A DNA stretch of 64,000 bases from Glaciimonas immobilis (GCF_011947285.1 NZ_JAAOZT010000007.1:310001-374000); one strand, 5' to 3'. Counted from the first letter of the stretch, positions 27,284 through 37,129 are shown. Translations and numbers: made by a program. The notes: a model not told the origin generated them from the letters alone.

Positions 27284-27710
27284 TCAGCCTTTGATGGACG
27301 CTTTTACGAAGCGCGCTACCATGTCCGGCTTGTCTGCCACGGTCTTTTGCATCGTCCCAATGGTGGTGCCGTACGGCGGGTAGCCATCCTGTGCAAACAG
27401 GAAGAAGTTAGTCTTCACATTAGCTTCATCGCCTGAAATGGTTTGGAAAAAGGATAGGCTTGCTGCACTACGTTCTGGTCCACAAAGAACGGTTGCAGGT
27501 TGAACGTTTAAGCCCGCACCAGAGACTCTGTATAGCCGTACTTTGCTTCCAGCCAAGGCAGTCACGTAGGGTGTGCTGTGCTGCCGGCGAGAATAATTTT
27601 GCCTTTCAGGTCGGCTAGACTTTTGACGTTCTCGTGCTTCATCATCCCTTATAAATCTTTTTGAAAAGATGTGGCGACGGTAGTCACGGGTTCAACTTTT
27701 TCTAGTCTGC
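27284..27710 (-). pseudogene. Decayed ABC transporter substrate-binding protein (NitT/TauT, NMT1/THI5-like)
   Basis: The minus strand from about 27710 reads VEPVTTVATSFQKDL-stop-GMMKHENVKSLADLKGK, then AGSTAHPT-stop-LPWLEAKYGYTES. It continues after a frame change as NLQPFFVDQNVVQQAYPFSK and then in another frame as ANVKTNFFLFAQDGYPPYGT and DKPDMVARFVKASIKG. These are consecutive parts of a NitT/TauT-type solute-binding protein. At least two in-frame stops and two frameshifts make it dead. The N-terminal signal peptide and C-terminal part are missing, as are the permease and ATPase genes. Confidence 0.7.
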
Positions 27711-28232
27711 AATAGGCTAGGCATTCTGCGTGCCAACAAATTAGAAAATATTATTTTTAATAAGATCAGATAGTTATGGCGGTGGCGAGTGTAATGCGGT
27801 CTGTCGCCATGAACCCAGTATGATATTTGTCTCAAATTGGCGCAGATATCCGGCTCATTTTGGTGCGGAGGAGTAACGGGGAGGAAGGTTAACCAAGCAG
27901 AGATGGGCGCTGGCATAATTGACGCCGCCATTCAAAATTTCTTCCGGTTGTACTAACCAGATTCCTTGCTGTCAAGCACTGACCTAAGATTTATCGAGTT
28001 GTGCATTGGAAAAATAATGCCAATAAACTTAGCATAAGGGCGCACCAAAAAATAACTACGCGCAACTTCTGCAATACACGAGTAACGCCTTTTTCATTAC
28101 ACTAGAGTGCGAATGTCGCAAATTTTAGGAGACAGGGCGTAGCAACGTGCCGGAAGTTACGTAGTGGTGTGGAGGAAGTGCAGGACGGGTGCGCGAAGTC
28201 GGGAGATTTAAAAGCGTTCGACTGCTCCGAAC
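27711..28232. other. Intergenic stretch with no supported gene
   Basis: About 520 bp following the broken substrate-binding gene. No frame with convincing start and sequence was found, and no clear hairpin. Confidence 0.4.
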
Positions 28233-28433
28233 ACCGGCGCTCCATTCGGCGTGCTGGCGACCGGCAACCTTATTCGGGCTTCCCATTTGGCGCAAGAGGG
28301 GATTGCCTGTGGCACCTTGGCGGATATCAAGACTAATTATAGTAACCGGTATGACGCGTGGCTTTTTTGGGATAGTCTTCGGACGTGGCGCAGGATAGCC
28401 CGATGCGATTGTTGCAAATTGTTGAGGGGGTAG
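28233..28433 (+). pseudogene. Unidentified coding remnant
   Basis: This frame has protein-like composition (TGAPFGVLATGNLIRASHLA, then QEGIACGTLADIKTNYSNRY, then DAWLFWDSLRTW) but no start region with a ribosome-binding site and no recognisable domain. A longer Pro/Arg-rich frame on the opposite strand (28125-28565) looks like its shadow. It is best read as a fragment of a lost gene. I do not recognise the family. Confidence 0.3.
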
Positions 28434-28940
28434 TGGCGCTGTACGGTAAGGCTGCCAATTTAGTGGGCGGAATATCTTTTTGGCGGAGTGTTTAATATTT
28501 TTAACAAATGTGGGGTCGAAAGATTGCGCCCTGCAGTTCACTGCGAGAGCGTTAAATTGGATCATAGTTGACTGAGCGACTTTTTTGCATCGTGAGATGC
28601 GCCCCGGCTTACGCTCTTCTATGGTCGGTAACGGGGCTACTGTTTCTGGATGAAGACGCGGCGATGTTGGCGTTTGCGTTTTGTTAAGGCAAGCGGTATG
28701 GTCCGAATAGATAGCTATGGGTGAGGGTGCCCTTAGTATTCCGCAGAGATGTTTATGCGGATAAATAGGTTAGGGGTGTCGTGGCCTGCTTGATTTAACA
28801 GGTGTAACAATAGTAATTCGGCACTAGTTTTCAGCAAATGTCATCAAAGTGTAATTGTCGTCGCATAGCATATAGCTCTGCCTGTGGTTGACACGCACTA
28901 CCGGCGCTGGCGGTCGGGAAACATTCCAGCACCAAATTTA

Positions 28941-28975
28941 AAAGCTCGCAGCCGAAAGGTCGGCGGGCTTTTTTT
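28941..28975. terminator. Bidirectional stem-loop
   Basis: AAAGC(tcgca)GCCGA-aagg-TCGGC(gg)GCTTT with seven Ts on the plus side and a T-rich flank on the minus side. It could end the minus-strand gene at 29075-29290 or a plus-strand transcript from the otherwise empty 28434-28940 stretch, in which no gene was seen. Confidence 0.5.
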
Positions 28976-29074
28976 ACGTCTTTACGGCGGTATATGCAAA
29001 GGGCGAAAAATGTCGCCGGATCAAGTCGAAGTTATTGGATGCATCTAACCTCAAAATTCCATCCACTATTTCTC

Positions 29075-29290
29075 TTATTTCTCTTGTTTCTCAGATGCGG
29101 GTCGCTCCGACAAACTTGTTTGCCAGGCGCCGGTGTACCCGAATCTCGGCGCAGGTATTTCTTCGGCAAACCAAAAGTCAGTAAAACTGACCACGCTTGG
29201 CGCCAGAAACCAGTGCGCATACCCATTCGCATCCATCGCCCACCAGCGCGCACTTTGGGGCGCTTCCTTCCAGTTTATATCTGAATACAT
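29075..29290 (-). CDS. Small hypothetical protein, phage-like
   Basis: A 71-residue protein from the ATG at 29290 (MYSDINWKEAPQSARWWAMD...). It is rich in aromatic residues (WWAMD, AHWFLAP, FTDFWFAEE), a pattern seen in small prophage proteins of the type D.NW..AP..A.WWA.D. It has no signal peptide and ends in a charged tail (ERPASEKQEK). It lies on the same strand as, and 265 bp from, the ImmA/IrrE pair. The function is unknown. Confidence 0.5.
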   Translation of the reverse strand: MYSDINWKEAPQSARWWAMDANGYAHWFLAPSVVSFTDFWFAEEIPAPRFGYTGAWQTSLSERPASEKQEK

Positions 29291-29554
29291 GGTAATTACC
29301 CCACAATCGTTATCATCTATTATTTGGACCGGGGATTGCCCTGGTGGTTCTTGCCCACTCTCCAATGATAGAAACTTTAGCGACTATGATCATTTGTGCT
29401 CATGGTAGTAGCGTTACGTTCTCTTCTCAAATTGCACTATAAATACGTAGATCGTTCTATAAATAGGTCGGCGCGGCCTCCGGAAAGAAAATTTGAGTCG
29501 ATCGTCAGGTTCAATTTCACCGCGAATGGTGCTTTACTGCTGGTTTTGGCAAGC

Positions 29555-30043
29555 TTAAATTTCTTCAGCAGTATCCTCGTATTTCTGAAGTAACTCATCA
29601 ACGTCTTCGGTAAAATCCAAGACTATCTGGATCGGTTCTGAAGTCAGATTTTTTTCGTTATAGACGTCTACATCGGTTTTGAGTTGAACGCACTCGCCAA
29701 CGACTTGCCTTCGGCGTTCCGCGAACGAGCGCACAAAATGGGATCGCGGCGCATTTTTATCATCAATATCGGCCCATAAGGAACCTTGTTTGTTCCCTTT
29801 AGTGATCTTGATTGCATGCTTGGCCCGATAACGACGTCCACGACTGTCGGTCCGATGTTCCTCTCGAAACACCTGCGATATATCCGATGCGATGGCATCG
29901 ATAATGGTCTTGGTATTTGGCTTGATCAAACCATGGCGATAAGCCCATGCAGCCACCTCATGTGGGTCAATTAAGCCGACTTCGCCCGTTTCCTGCTCAT
30001 ACCTGTGAACGTAGTCACGCACCTGATCAGTATATGTAGACAT
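29555..30043 (-). CDS. Conserved hypothetical protein paired with an HTH-ImmA/IrrE metallopeptidase
   Basis: A 162-residue protein from the ATG at 30043 with an AAGGA ribosome-binding site. The N-terminus is helical (MSTYTDQVRDYVHRYEQETG) with a winged-helix-like segment (IDPHEVAAWAYRHGLI). The middle is basic (REEHRTDSRGRRYRAKHAIK), and the C-terminus is acidic and helical (DFTEDVDELLQKYEDTAEEI). It begins 7 bp after the end of the metallopeptidase gene, so the two are one operon. The conserved pairing suggests a regulator-substrate or toxin-antitoxin-like relation in which the peptidase acts on this protein (inference). No domain name recognised. Confidence 0.75.
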   Translation of the reverse strand: MSTYTDQVRDYVHRYEQETGEVGLIDPHEVAAWAYRHGLIKPNTKTIIDAIASDISQVFREEHRTDSRGRRYRAKHAIKITKGNKQGSLWADIDDKNAPRSHFVRSFAERRRQVVGECVQLKTDVDVYNEKNLTSEPIQIVLDFTEDVDELLQKYEDTAEEI

Positions 30044-30050
30044 AATTTCC

Positions 30051-31172
30051 TTAACTCTCAATAGGATAAGAAAAACCAAAGCCATCAGTCACAGCGGCTG
30101 CGCACACAATATGTCGCACTTTGGCTTGGTGTTTCACCAACAAGTCGTAACGTTTAAGTTGGCGTTGTAGCTGTCCGACTACGATTCCGACATGAATATT
30201 TAACTTCCTTGCAAACAGGGTCACTCTTTCTTCGGAAAAAAATGGTTGAACGCGCGCAATGAAACTTCGCAAGTCCTTCTGAGGCAAACAAAACTCCGCC
30301 GCGGCCTCGTTTGCGAGCAACTCCTCAGCGGGTAATCCCTCAGCCGCGGTGGCATCTAGTTCAACATCGATACACGCATGTTTTTGTCCGTCACGATTGA
30401 GAATATGTTCGATTTCGTGTCGCAACACAAACCAGAAATTATCAATCTTGTCCCGCCGCATGGTTAACCCAATAACAGGAGATTTCGCGTCCAACCAAAG
30501 ACAGGCACCATCGATTTTTGATCCAGGAAGATGCTCTACGACCAGAAATCTAACCCCCGCATCTGCCAAAATTTTAGGTACTTGCCGCGTTCCTTCAGGA
30601 GATAAAAGTAACGCGGACAATGTCGGTAACGCGTTGCGCAAAGATACTTCTGAGTAAGGCTTTGCCACCATAGTTTCCGCTATTTTTTTAACCCGAAAAA
30701 GCCACGTCAATTGAGAAATTGGTGCATTAATGTAAGATTGCTTTTTCGCCGCATAATGTAAAACTGGCGCTTCGTCTATTCCCTTTATACCAAAAAAATC
30801 AAATAATTGCATTTCTAGTATTTCGGTCGTGACGGCGGCGCCAACCCATCCTCGTTTGATCATTTCCCTAACGGGAAACTTAGAGTGTAAACCTGCTTTT
30901 TTTGAGATACTACTTTCCCTTGTGCGTACTTTCGATAGTTGGTACTGGCTTTCCAAGTTCATCCACAGTTCTGGACTAGTGCCAAGCGCTTCGCTAAAAA
31001 TTAATGCGGTTTCGGCGGTGATCGAACGCTTACCGTTTATTACTTCATTGATCAGCCGGCTGTCACGGCCGATAATTTCAGAAAATTCGACTTGGGTCCA
31101 GTCGCGCGCTTCCAATTCATCCTTGAGAAATTCTCCGGGAGGGGAAACCTCTGCTGGTACACGTGCTTTCAT
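30051..31172 (-). CDS. HTH (HigA-type) regulator fused to ImmA/IrrE-family metallopeptidase
   Basis: A 373-residue two-domain protein from the ATG at 31172, which has a GGAG ribosome-binding site. Residues 8-75 form a HigA-like XRE helix-turn-helix (SPPGEFLKDELEARDWTQVE, then INGKRSITAETALIFSEALG). The C-terminal half has the zinc peptidase motif RHEIEHILN near residue 250, with an acidic helix (EELLANEAAAEFCLP) carrying the third ligand. ImmA/IrrE peptidases cleave repressors in mobile elements and stress responses. Such HTH-fused forms occur in toxin-antitoxin and defence loci. The gene is first in an operon with the 162-residue protein. What it senses or cuts is unknown. Confidence 0.88.
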   Translation of the reverse strand: MKARVPAEVSPPGEFLKDELEARDWTQVEFSEIIGRDSRLINEVINGKRSITAETALIFSEALGTSPELWMNLESQYQLSKVRTRESSISKKAGLHSKFPVREMIKRGWVGAAVTTEILEMQLFDFFGIKGIDEAPVLHYAAKKQSYINAPISQLTWLFRVKKIAETMVAKPYSEVSLRNALPTLSALLLSPEGTRQVPKILADAGVRFLVVEHLPGSKIDGACLWLDAKSPVIGLTMRRDKIDNFWFVLRHEIEHILNRDGQKHACIDVELDATAAEGLPAEELLANEAAAEFCLPQKDLRSFIARVQPFFSEERVTLFARKLNIHVGIVVGQLQRQLKRYDLLVKHQAKVRHIVCAAAVTDGFGFSYPIES

Positions 31173-31995
31173 ATTTAACTCCTTCATTAGTGATAGTCCT
31201 CTATAGAAATGAGAGACGACGATCACAATTTTTCTAGTCCCGCTAGTGTTCGTTTTGTTATGGGCGCCTTAGCGCATTGAGACGCATTAACGATGTGATC
31301 CCCTTTCAGTTTCTCTAATGCGGCGACTTCATTGCAGAGAAGTCTCGCTCGTCAAGGGCGCTCAAATAAAACCGTTGTTTTCTCTTTGTGTAATAACAGC
31401 GGCATGAAAGCCGACATTAAAAGTCATATCCGTTTTGAGACTACCGAAAATTGCAACAGAAAATTGTCTCCATGGAGCAATAATACTGAGTTAGGCGGAG
31501 AAAGTAAATACGTAAATACGTGCATGACACGTATTTAGAAATTGAAGTCAAATACCTATATCTATGCGCCTGCTTTTCTGATGCAAAGCCTGTTTATAAG
31601 GGATCAGGGAATGACTATGTATATTTCGTCCGATCCCGCAAAGTTAAGTACTGTCTGTATCACGTCTTAAGGGTGTGGGCTGAGCGCCCCTATCGGAAAT
31701 GCGATGTAAAGGGCGCTCAGGTCATGTGGCGAAAGCACGTCCGGCACATAAAAACCATTGCGATGACTACGGACTAAATCCAGCAATTGCATTAAGCAGA
31801 GGTTGCTTGCAGGTAATGTGGATAACCAGAAAATCGGCGGGCTGCAGAACTGAGATCCTCGTTCCAAAAATCGAAGAAGTAGCCGCTAGCGTTGAGGGGA
31901 AAGCTACCCGTTGATGCCGGTGGATTGTCACTCGCCCCTCATTGTTGCCTAATTTTAGATGCGCTTATTTCAGGACATTGATGTTCGTAACAAAA
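31173..31995. other. 823-bp intergenic region with two strong palindromes and no gene
   Basis: No convincing gene. TAAATACGTG-N5-CACGTATTTA (31513-31537) is a perfect 10-bp inverted repeat. CTGAGCGCCC (31680-31689) pairs perfectly with GGGCGCTCAG (31711-31720) over a 21-nt loop. Both could be remnants of mobile DNA or operator/terminator structures. Confidence 0.5.
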
Positions 31996-32346
31996 CTAGC
32001 GCTGGAAGCCGCTTCCATATCCACCGCCTTGATTGCCGCTATTGCCACCGCCTTGATTACCCTCGTGGCTACCGCCTTGTCCGTCGCCGCCGCGATGATC
32101 ATGGCGCTCACCTGCACCGCTGTCACGGTCGCCATGGTGTTCGCCCGCGCTGCGGTCGCGGTCCCGGTCGCGGTCCCTGTCGCCGTGATGGTCTCCCCCG
32201 CCGCTATCGCGGTCGCGGTGGCCTGGCCCATCGCCGCCCCCATAAATTCCACCACCGTAACTGCCGTGACCGCCGTCTTCATAAGGCCCTGCAACACAGC
32301 CGCCGAGCAAGGTTGTTAGCATGAGCAAAATCGTCAAATGTTTCAT
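31996..32346 (-). CDS. Gly/Asp/His-rich lipoprotein
   Basis: A 116-residue protein from the ATG at 32346 with a GGAG ribosome-binding site. The N-terminus has a lipoprotein signal (MKHLTILLMLTTLLGGC, lipobox LGGC with Cys at 17). The rest is low complexity: Gly-rich (GGGIYGGGDG), then Asp-Arg runs (DRDRDRDRD), His/Asp/Gly repeats, and a Gly/Asn/Gln-rich tail. It is likely an outer-membrane-anchored disordered protein. The His/Asp content suggests metal or cation binding (speculation). Long frames on the opposite strand are mirror images of this repetitive sequence. Confidence 0.75.
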   Translation of the reverse strand: MKHLTILLMLTTLLGGCVAGPYEDGGHGSYGGGIYGGGDGPGHRDRDSGGGDHHGDRDRDRDRDRSAGEHHGDRDSGAGERHDHRGGDGQGGSHEGNQGGGNSGNQGGGYGSGFQR

Positions 32347-32741
32347 GATGGACTCCGTAAGGGTTGTCGACATTGGTTTCGACGCCGGAACCTGCTGACA
32401 GTTCAGATTGACGAAATGAACCCGAGGGCACTTATCGCGCTTTTCCATCACGCAATTTTTGTTCTTACGGATCAAAAAGAGGTGCTGTTTGTCGATAAGT
32501 ATGGTCTGCAGTTAGTGAGATTGATGTTGCAGCTGTCAAAGCAGGTATATCATAACTTCAGGTAAATGCCTGGAACGGCCGGGCTTCGTTACGCTAACTA
32601 TCGTTCCATAAAACAATTTTTAACGCGTTACGCTTTGCTGTGAAGCATGGAAGTGTCGACCGTATCCTCCTCAGACAAATAAACTATCCTTATCGACCCA
32701 GTACACGGCGCGCATACGACAAACCATCATGGAGGCTCCTG
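32347..32741. other. Intergenic, promoter region of the phosphoketolase operon
   Basis: 395 bp between the divergent lipoprotein and phosphoketolase genes. No gene is supported; frames that extend upstream of 32742 lack a ribosome-binding site. No regulatory motif could be named with confidence. Confidence 0.4.
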
Positions 32742-35105
32742 ATGCCCAACTCTTTGTCACCCGATCTGCTTCAAAAAATGCATGCTTATTGGCGTGCGGC
32801 AAATTACCTCTCCGTCGGCCAGATCTATTTGCAAGATAATCCGTTGCTTGACTCTCCGCTCAGACTGGAACATATCAAGCCTCGTTTGTTAGGGCATTGG
32901 GGCACCACACCGGGATTAAACTTTCTGTATGTCCATCTTAATCGCCTGATCAATGAAAACGATCTGAACATGATGTATGTGATCGGTCCGGGTCACGGCG
33001 GTCCGGGAATAGTGGCGCAGACCTACCTGGAAGGATCGTATACGGAGCGTTATCCCGCCATTGAACGTAACCGAAACGGGCTACAAAAGCTATTTCGTCA
33101 GTTCTCATGGCCTTCTGGAATTCCCAGCCACGTATCACCAGAAACGCCCGGCTCCATTCATGAAGGCGGGGAATTAGGCTACTCACTGGTCCACGCCTAT
33201 GGGGCTGCCTTTGATAATCCAGACCTGATCGTGGCCTGCATTATTGGCGACGGCGAGGCAGAAACCGGGGCGCTTGCGGCTAGTTGGCACTCTAATAAAT
33301 TTTTGAATCCCGCACGCGATGGCGTTGTGCTGCCGATTCTTCACCTGAACGGTTTCAAGATCGCCAATCCAACGGTGCTGGCCCGGATCAGTCGTCAGGA
33401 GCTAACGGACCTGATGCGGGGTTACGGTTACGAGCCGCATTTTGTTGAAGGCGACGATCCGGCGCTCATGCATCAATCGCTGGCTGGCACGCTGGATACG
33501 GTTCTGGCCAAAATTCGCCAGATTCAGGATGTGGCTTGCTCTCTCGGACCTGCCGAAACTCAAAAACGACCACGCTGGCCCATGATTGTCTTGCGCACAC
33601 CCAAAGGCTGGACTGGCCCGAAAGTCGTCGACGGCAAGGCGGTCGAAGGCACTTGGCGCGCACATCAGGTACCGATAGCGGACTTCAAAAATCCAGAGCA
33701 CCTGCGGCAGCTTGAAGAGTGGATGAAAAGCTATAACGTGCATGAGTTGTTCGACGAACAGGGTCAATTTCGTGGAGAGTTGGCCGCACTCGCGCCGACC
33801 GGTCATCGCCGTATGGGTTCCAATCCGCACGCTAATGGCGGCGAGTTATTAGAACCTCTGACGATGCCGCACTTCCATGATTACGCCCTGGAAATGCTGC
33901 AACCGGGCAGCGTAAAGGCGGAAGCCACGCGCGTCCTCGGGAGCTTTCTGCGAGACGTAATGAAGCACAACCTCGACAAGAAAAATTTCCGGCTCTTTGG
34001 CCCGGATGAGACTGCATCGAACCGGTTAGAGGCAGTCTTCGAAGTGTCCGGCAAGGAATGGATGGCCGATATTGAAGCGCTCGATGTTGATCTTAGTGTT
34101 GATGGTCGCGTCATGGAAGTGTTGAGCGAACATCTATGCGAGGGCTGGTTAGAAGGTTACCTTCTAACCGGGCGCCACGGTTTATTCTCATGCTACGAAG
34201 CTTTTATCCACATCATCGACTCAATGCTCAATCAACATGCAAAATGGTTAAAAGTCAGCAAGGGTATTCCATGGCGCAAGCCGATTGCATCATTGAATTA
34301 TCTGCTCACGTCGCATGTCTGGCGGCAAGATCATAATGGCTTCTCGCATCAGGACCCCGGCTTTATCGACCATGTCGCCAATAAAAAATCCGACATCGTG
34401 CGCATCTATTTGCCGCCCGACGCAAACTGCCTGCTGTCGGTTGCCGATCATTGCTTACGCAGTCGTCACTACATCAACGTGATCGTCGCCGGAAAACAAC
34501 CGGAGTGGCAATGGCTTGATATGGATGCAGCCGTCCGACATTGCGCTGCAGGTGCCGGTATTTGGCACTGGGCCAGCAACGAGAGCGGCGATCCAGATGT
34601 GGTCATGGCTTGTGCCGGTGATGTGCCCACTTTGGAGACGCTTGCGGCTGTAAGCGTGTTACGCACGTACGTCCCTGATATTCGTATCCGGGTCGTCAAC
34701 GTGGTGGATTTGATGGTATTGCAGCCTGTGTCCGAACATCCTCATGGACTGGAAGATCATGATTTTGATGCGTTGTTTACAATAGATAAGCCTGTAATCT
34801 TCGCCTTTCACGGTTATCCCACGATGATTCATAAGCTGACCTACCGACGGCACAATCATCACAATATTCACGTGCGCGGCTACAAGGAGGAGGGCACCAC
34901 CACCACTCCCTTCGACATGGTTGTGCTGAATAATCTCGATCGCTATCAGCTCGCGCTGGACGCTATCGAACGAATTCCCCGGCTTAACCATGAAGTGGAG
35001 ACGGCGAGGGCGCGTTACCGGAACACCATTGAGCGGCACAAACGCTATATCGGAGAGCACGGCGATGACATGCCGGAAGTCCGCGACTGGCGGTGGGAAT
35101 TATGA
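32742..35105 (+). CDS. xfp: Xylulose-5-phosphate/fructose-6-phosphate phosphoketolase
   Basis: A 787-residue thiamine-diphosphate enzyme splitting xylulose-5-P (and/or fructose-6-P) with phosphate into acetyl-phosphate and an aldose phosphate. The N-terminal XFP_N domain contains [20 protein letters not shown] and IGPGHGGPG. The ThDP/Mg site reads [10 protein letters not shown]. The C-terminal XFP_C carries [13 protein letters not shown]. The start is the ATG at 32742 with GGAGG 7 nt upstream. It overlaps ackA by 4 nt (ATGA), so acetyl-phosphate made here goes to acetate plus ATP. Length is normal (about 790). Confidence 0.95.
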   Translation: MPNSLSPDLLQKMHAYWRAANYLSVGQIYLQDNPLLDSPLRLEHIKPRLLGHWGTTPGLNFLYVHLNRLINENDLNMMYVIGPGHGGPGIVAQTYLEGSYTERYPAIERNRNGLQKLFRQFSWPSGIPSHVSPETPGSIHEGGELGYSLVHAYGAAFDNPDLIVACIIGDGEAETGALAASWHSNKFLNPARDGVVLPILHLNGFKIANPTVLARISRQELTDLMRGYGYEPHFVEGDDPALMHQSLAGTLDTVLAKIRQIQDVACSLGPAETQKRPRWPMIVLRTPKGWTGPKVVDGKAVEGTWRAHQVPIADFKNPEHLRQLEEWMKSYNVHELFDEQGQFRGELAALAPTGHRRMGSNPHANGGELLEPLTMPHFHDYALEMLQPGSVKAEATRVLGSFLRDVMKHNLDKKNFRLFGPDETASNRLEAVFEVSGKEWMADIEALDVDLSVDGRVMEVLSEHLCEGWLEGYLLTGRHGLFSCYEAFIHIIDSMLNQHAKWLKVSKGIPWRKPIASLNYLLTSHVWRQDHNGFSHQDPGFIDHVANKKSDIVRIYLPPDANCLLSVADHCLRSRHYINVIVAGKQPEWQWLDMDAAVRHCAAGAGIWHWASNESGDPDVVMACAGDVPTLETLAAVSVLRTYVPDIRIRVVNVVDLMVLQPVSEHPHGLEDHDFDALFTIDKPVIFAFHGYPTMIHKLTYRRHNHHNIHVRGYKEEGTTTTPFDMVVLNNLDRYQLALDAIERIPRLNHEVETARARYRNTIERHKRYIGEHGDDMPEVRDWRWEL

Positions 35106-36382
35106 GTACGATGGCTTCCCCTGACTCACGCAACGCGGAACTTGAACTTGAGCCTGAACCGGAACCTGATTATCATGTGCTCGCCTTGAATAGCGGTTCG
35201 TCCTCGCTCAAATTCGGGTTGTATCGCGTCGGCCCATTGCAAGCGGAGGTGATGCTTTCGGGGGAGGCGGACGCGATTGGTGATGAAAAAGGAACATTTT
35301 GCGCCCGTGATTCGCGGCAAAATAAGCTGATCTCCGAAACAGTCTGGTTCGCTAGTCAACGCGAAGCCTTTGTACGTATTGCAAAGCTGCTCGCCGAGTC
35401 CGACCTGCCGGTGCCGTCTGCGGTCGGACATCGCATCGTGCATGGCGGAGCGCGTCTCCGTCAACATTGCGTCATTGACGATTGGGTCGTGCGGCAACTT
35501 GCGGCAGCCGTGTCTTTCGCGCCATTACATATTCCCTCAGCACTGTCGGTCATTCAGTTCGCACAAGAACATTTTCCCGGAATTCCGCAGGTGGCGTGCT
35601 TTGATACCACTTTTCATGCTGAGCTAGCGGAAGTGGCGCGGGTTCTTCCCGTCCCCAGGGAGTTGCAAGCAGAAGGCATTCAACGCTACGGATTTCACGG
35701 CCTGTCGTGCGAGTCGATCGTGCATCAACTAGTGCACCAACTTGCGCATAATCTGCCCAAACGTCTGGTGATCGCCCATCTTGGCAATGGTGCCAGCGTC
35801 ACCGCCGTCAGAGACGGTAAATCGATCGATACCAGCATGGGACTGACACCTACCGGTGGCGTGATGATGGGCACCCGTAGCGGCGATCTTGATCCCGGCG
35901 TCCTGATTTATCTGATGCGAGAGAAGAAGTTCGATGTTGCTGCGCTTGAAGAGATGGTCGATCATCGTTCTGGTTTGCTGGGAGTGTCGGGTATCGGTAG
36001 TGACATGCGCCGTCTGCGTGAGGCCGCATCCGTGAACGCCGACGCGCGTCTGGCCGTTCAAATGTTTTGCTATGCCGTGCGCAAACAGGTGGCAGCAATG
36101 ATCGCTGCGCTTGATGGCGTTGACCTGATTGTATTCACCGGCGGTATCGGAGAAAACGATTGGGAATCAAGGGCAGAAATCTGTCTTGGTTTGTCGTGGA
36201 TTGGCGTCACGCTCGATCAGGCGCGGAACCGGTCAGCAAACAAGCCGATCTCCGATGCGCTTCAAAATACGCTTCAAAATACGATCCACGATCCAGCATC
36301 ACGCTGCGCGGTGCTGGTTCTGGCGTCGGAGGAAGACGAGCAGATCGCACGTCATACGTGGACAATATTGCATCCTGAATAA
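35102..36382 (+). CDS. ackA: Acetate kinase
   Basis: A 426-residue ASKHA-fold kinase converting acetyl-phosphate and ADP to acetate and ATP. Signature 1 is [15 protein letters not shown] near residue 25, and signature 2 is ERYGFHGLS-like ([12 protein letters not shown]). The active-site Arg/Asp region DTTFHAEL and the ATP-binding TGGIGEND are present. Before the domain it has a 22-residue extension with an acidic Glu/Leu/Pro run ([11 protein letters not shown]), absent from most AckA proteins. The ATG overlaps the phosphoketolase stop. This pair forms a phosphoketolase shunt yielding ATP without oxygen. Confidence 0.95.
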   Translation: MSTMASPDSRNAELELEPEPEPDYHVLALNSGSSSLKFGLYRVGPLQAEVMLSGEADAIGDEKGTFCARDSRQNKLISETVWFASQREAFVRIAKLLAESDLPVPSAVGHRIVHGGARLRQHCVIDDWVVRQLAAAVSFAPLHIPSALSVIQFAQEHFPGIPQVACFDTTFHAELAEVARVLPVPRELQAEGIQRYGFHGLSCESIVHQLVHQLAHNLPKRLVIAHLGNGASVTAVRDGKSIDTSMGLTPTGGVMMGTRSGDLDPGVLIYLMREKKFDVAALEEMVDHRSGLLGVSGIGSDMRRLREAASVNADARLAVQMFCYAVRKQVAAMIAALDGVDLIVFTGGIGENDWESRAEICLGLSWIGVTLDQARNRSANKPISDALQNTLQNTIHDPASRCAVLVLASEEDEQIARHTWTILHPE

Positions 36383-36420
36383 ATTTAACGTGAGGGGATA
36401 ACTCCTCTCAGCAAAGATAG

Positions 36421-36476
36421 CGTTTAAAAGTAAAATTTCTTAATTGTAATTTTGCTGATTTATTTACTTTTAAACG
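36421..36476. terminator. 14-bp perfect inverted repeat after ackA
   Basis: CGTTTAAAAGTAAA (36421-36434) pairs exactly with TTTACTTTTAAACG (36463-36476) around a 28-nt AT-rich loop. It lies 39 bp after the ackA stop. It is AT-rich and lacks a G+C stem base, so it is a weak terminator or a protein-binding palindrome. Confidence 0.5.
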
Positions 36477-36854
36477 AATAACAACCGAAATGAACTTAAG
36501 CGATCAATGGGCATAACTAGAAACGTTAATGCCTGGCAACTTTGCAGGATCAGCGCCGCGTCTTTATGTAGGGCGCATGTGCCTTCCAAAGCATTGCCGG
36601 TTGCGCGCCAGCTTTGTTTCAAGGAGTGACTGTCATACACGGAGTAATTGCGCAGTACTTTTACCGGTTGAAACACCGACGATTCCCTGTGTTCTCGTTC
36701 GCACGGCAAACGTCGGTATTGGAAATGGTGAACCCATACGGCAGGCCGGTTTTTCTCTTCATCTCCTTTCTTGAGTCTGCCTGTAGTACATCAGTCGGGA
36801 CGTTCACAGTTGCCTTCGACTTGGTGCAGGTCCTTAAAATCCGTGTGCGTCACA
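36477..36854. other. Intergenic stretch, probably integrase-gene debris
   Basis: No intact gene. The minus strand continues the direction of the integrase remnant, but no further integrase motif can be read. Confidence 0.35.
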
Positions 36855-36965
36855 TCAGCGCCTTGAAATAAAGGAATCGCCGCCGTCCGCTAGCTTATAA
36901 GACTTGTCTTTAGATTTTGCGCTTTTAGCCTGCATATCAGTGAGCGGCGTAACGGTTTTAGGCAT
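36855..36965 (-). pseudogene. N-terminal remnant of a P4-type tyrosine integrase (DUF4102)
   Basis: From the ATG at 36965 the minus strand reads MPKTVTPLTDMQAKSAKSKD then KSYKLADGG before leaving the family and stopping at 36855. This is the conserved start of DUF4102 integrases (pattern ..LTD.Q..AAK..DK.YKL.DGGGL.L.V). The catalytic domain is gone. The remnant starts 165 bp from the 3' end of tRNA-Met and points away from it, the usual geometry of an integrase beside its attachment site. Confidence 0.65.
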
Positions 36966-37064
36966 TTTGGGGACATCCGATTTGGGTTGTTGGGGGCATG
37001 CCACCTAGAGTGCCCCAAAAATAGTGGAAGTCAACAGACGTTAAAAGCGCTCAGACAACAAAAA

Positions 37065-37094
37065 ACCCGCATCAGCACTGGGCTAGAAGCGGGT
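37065..37094 (-). terminator. Terminator after tRNA-Met
   Basis: ACCCGC (37065-37070) pairs with GCGGGT (37089-37094); on the minus strand a run of six Ts follows. It lies 36 bp beyond the tRNA 3' end. Confidence 0.7.
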
Positions 37095-37129
37095 CTCTGT
37101 ACGTTCCTGTACTACCTAGAACATGTTCG

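Noticed and set aside
28125-28565. 146-codon minus-strand frame rich in Pro and Arg
   Set aside because: Looks like the antisense of the plus-strand remnant at 28233-28433. It has no ribosome-binding site and no family pattern.
31942-32324. Long plus-strand frames of Ala/Val or Arg/His repeats
   Set aside because: They mirror the low-complexity lipoprotein gene on the other strand, which has a proper signal peptide and ribosome-binding site.
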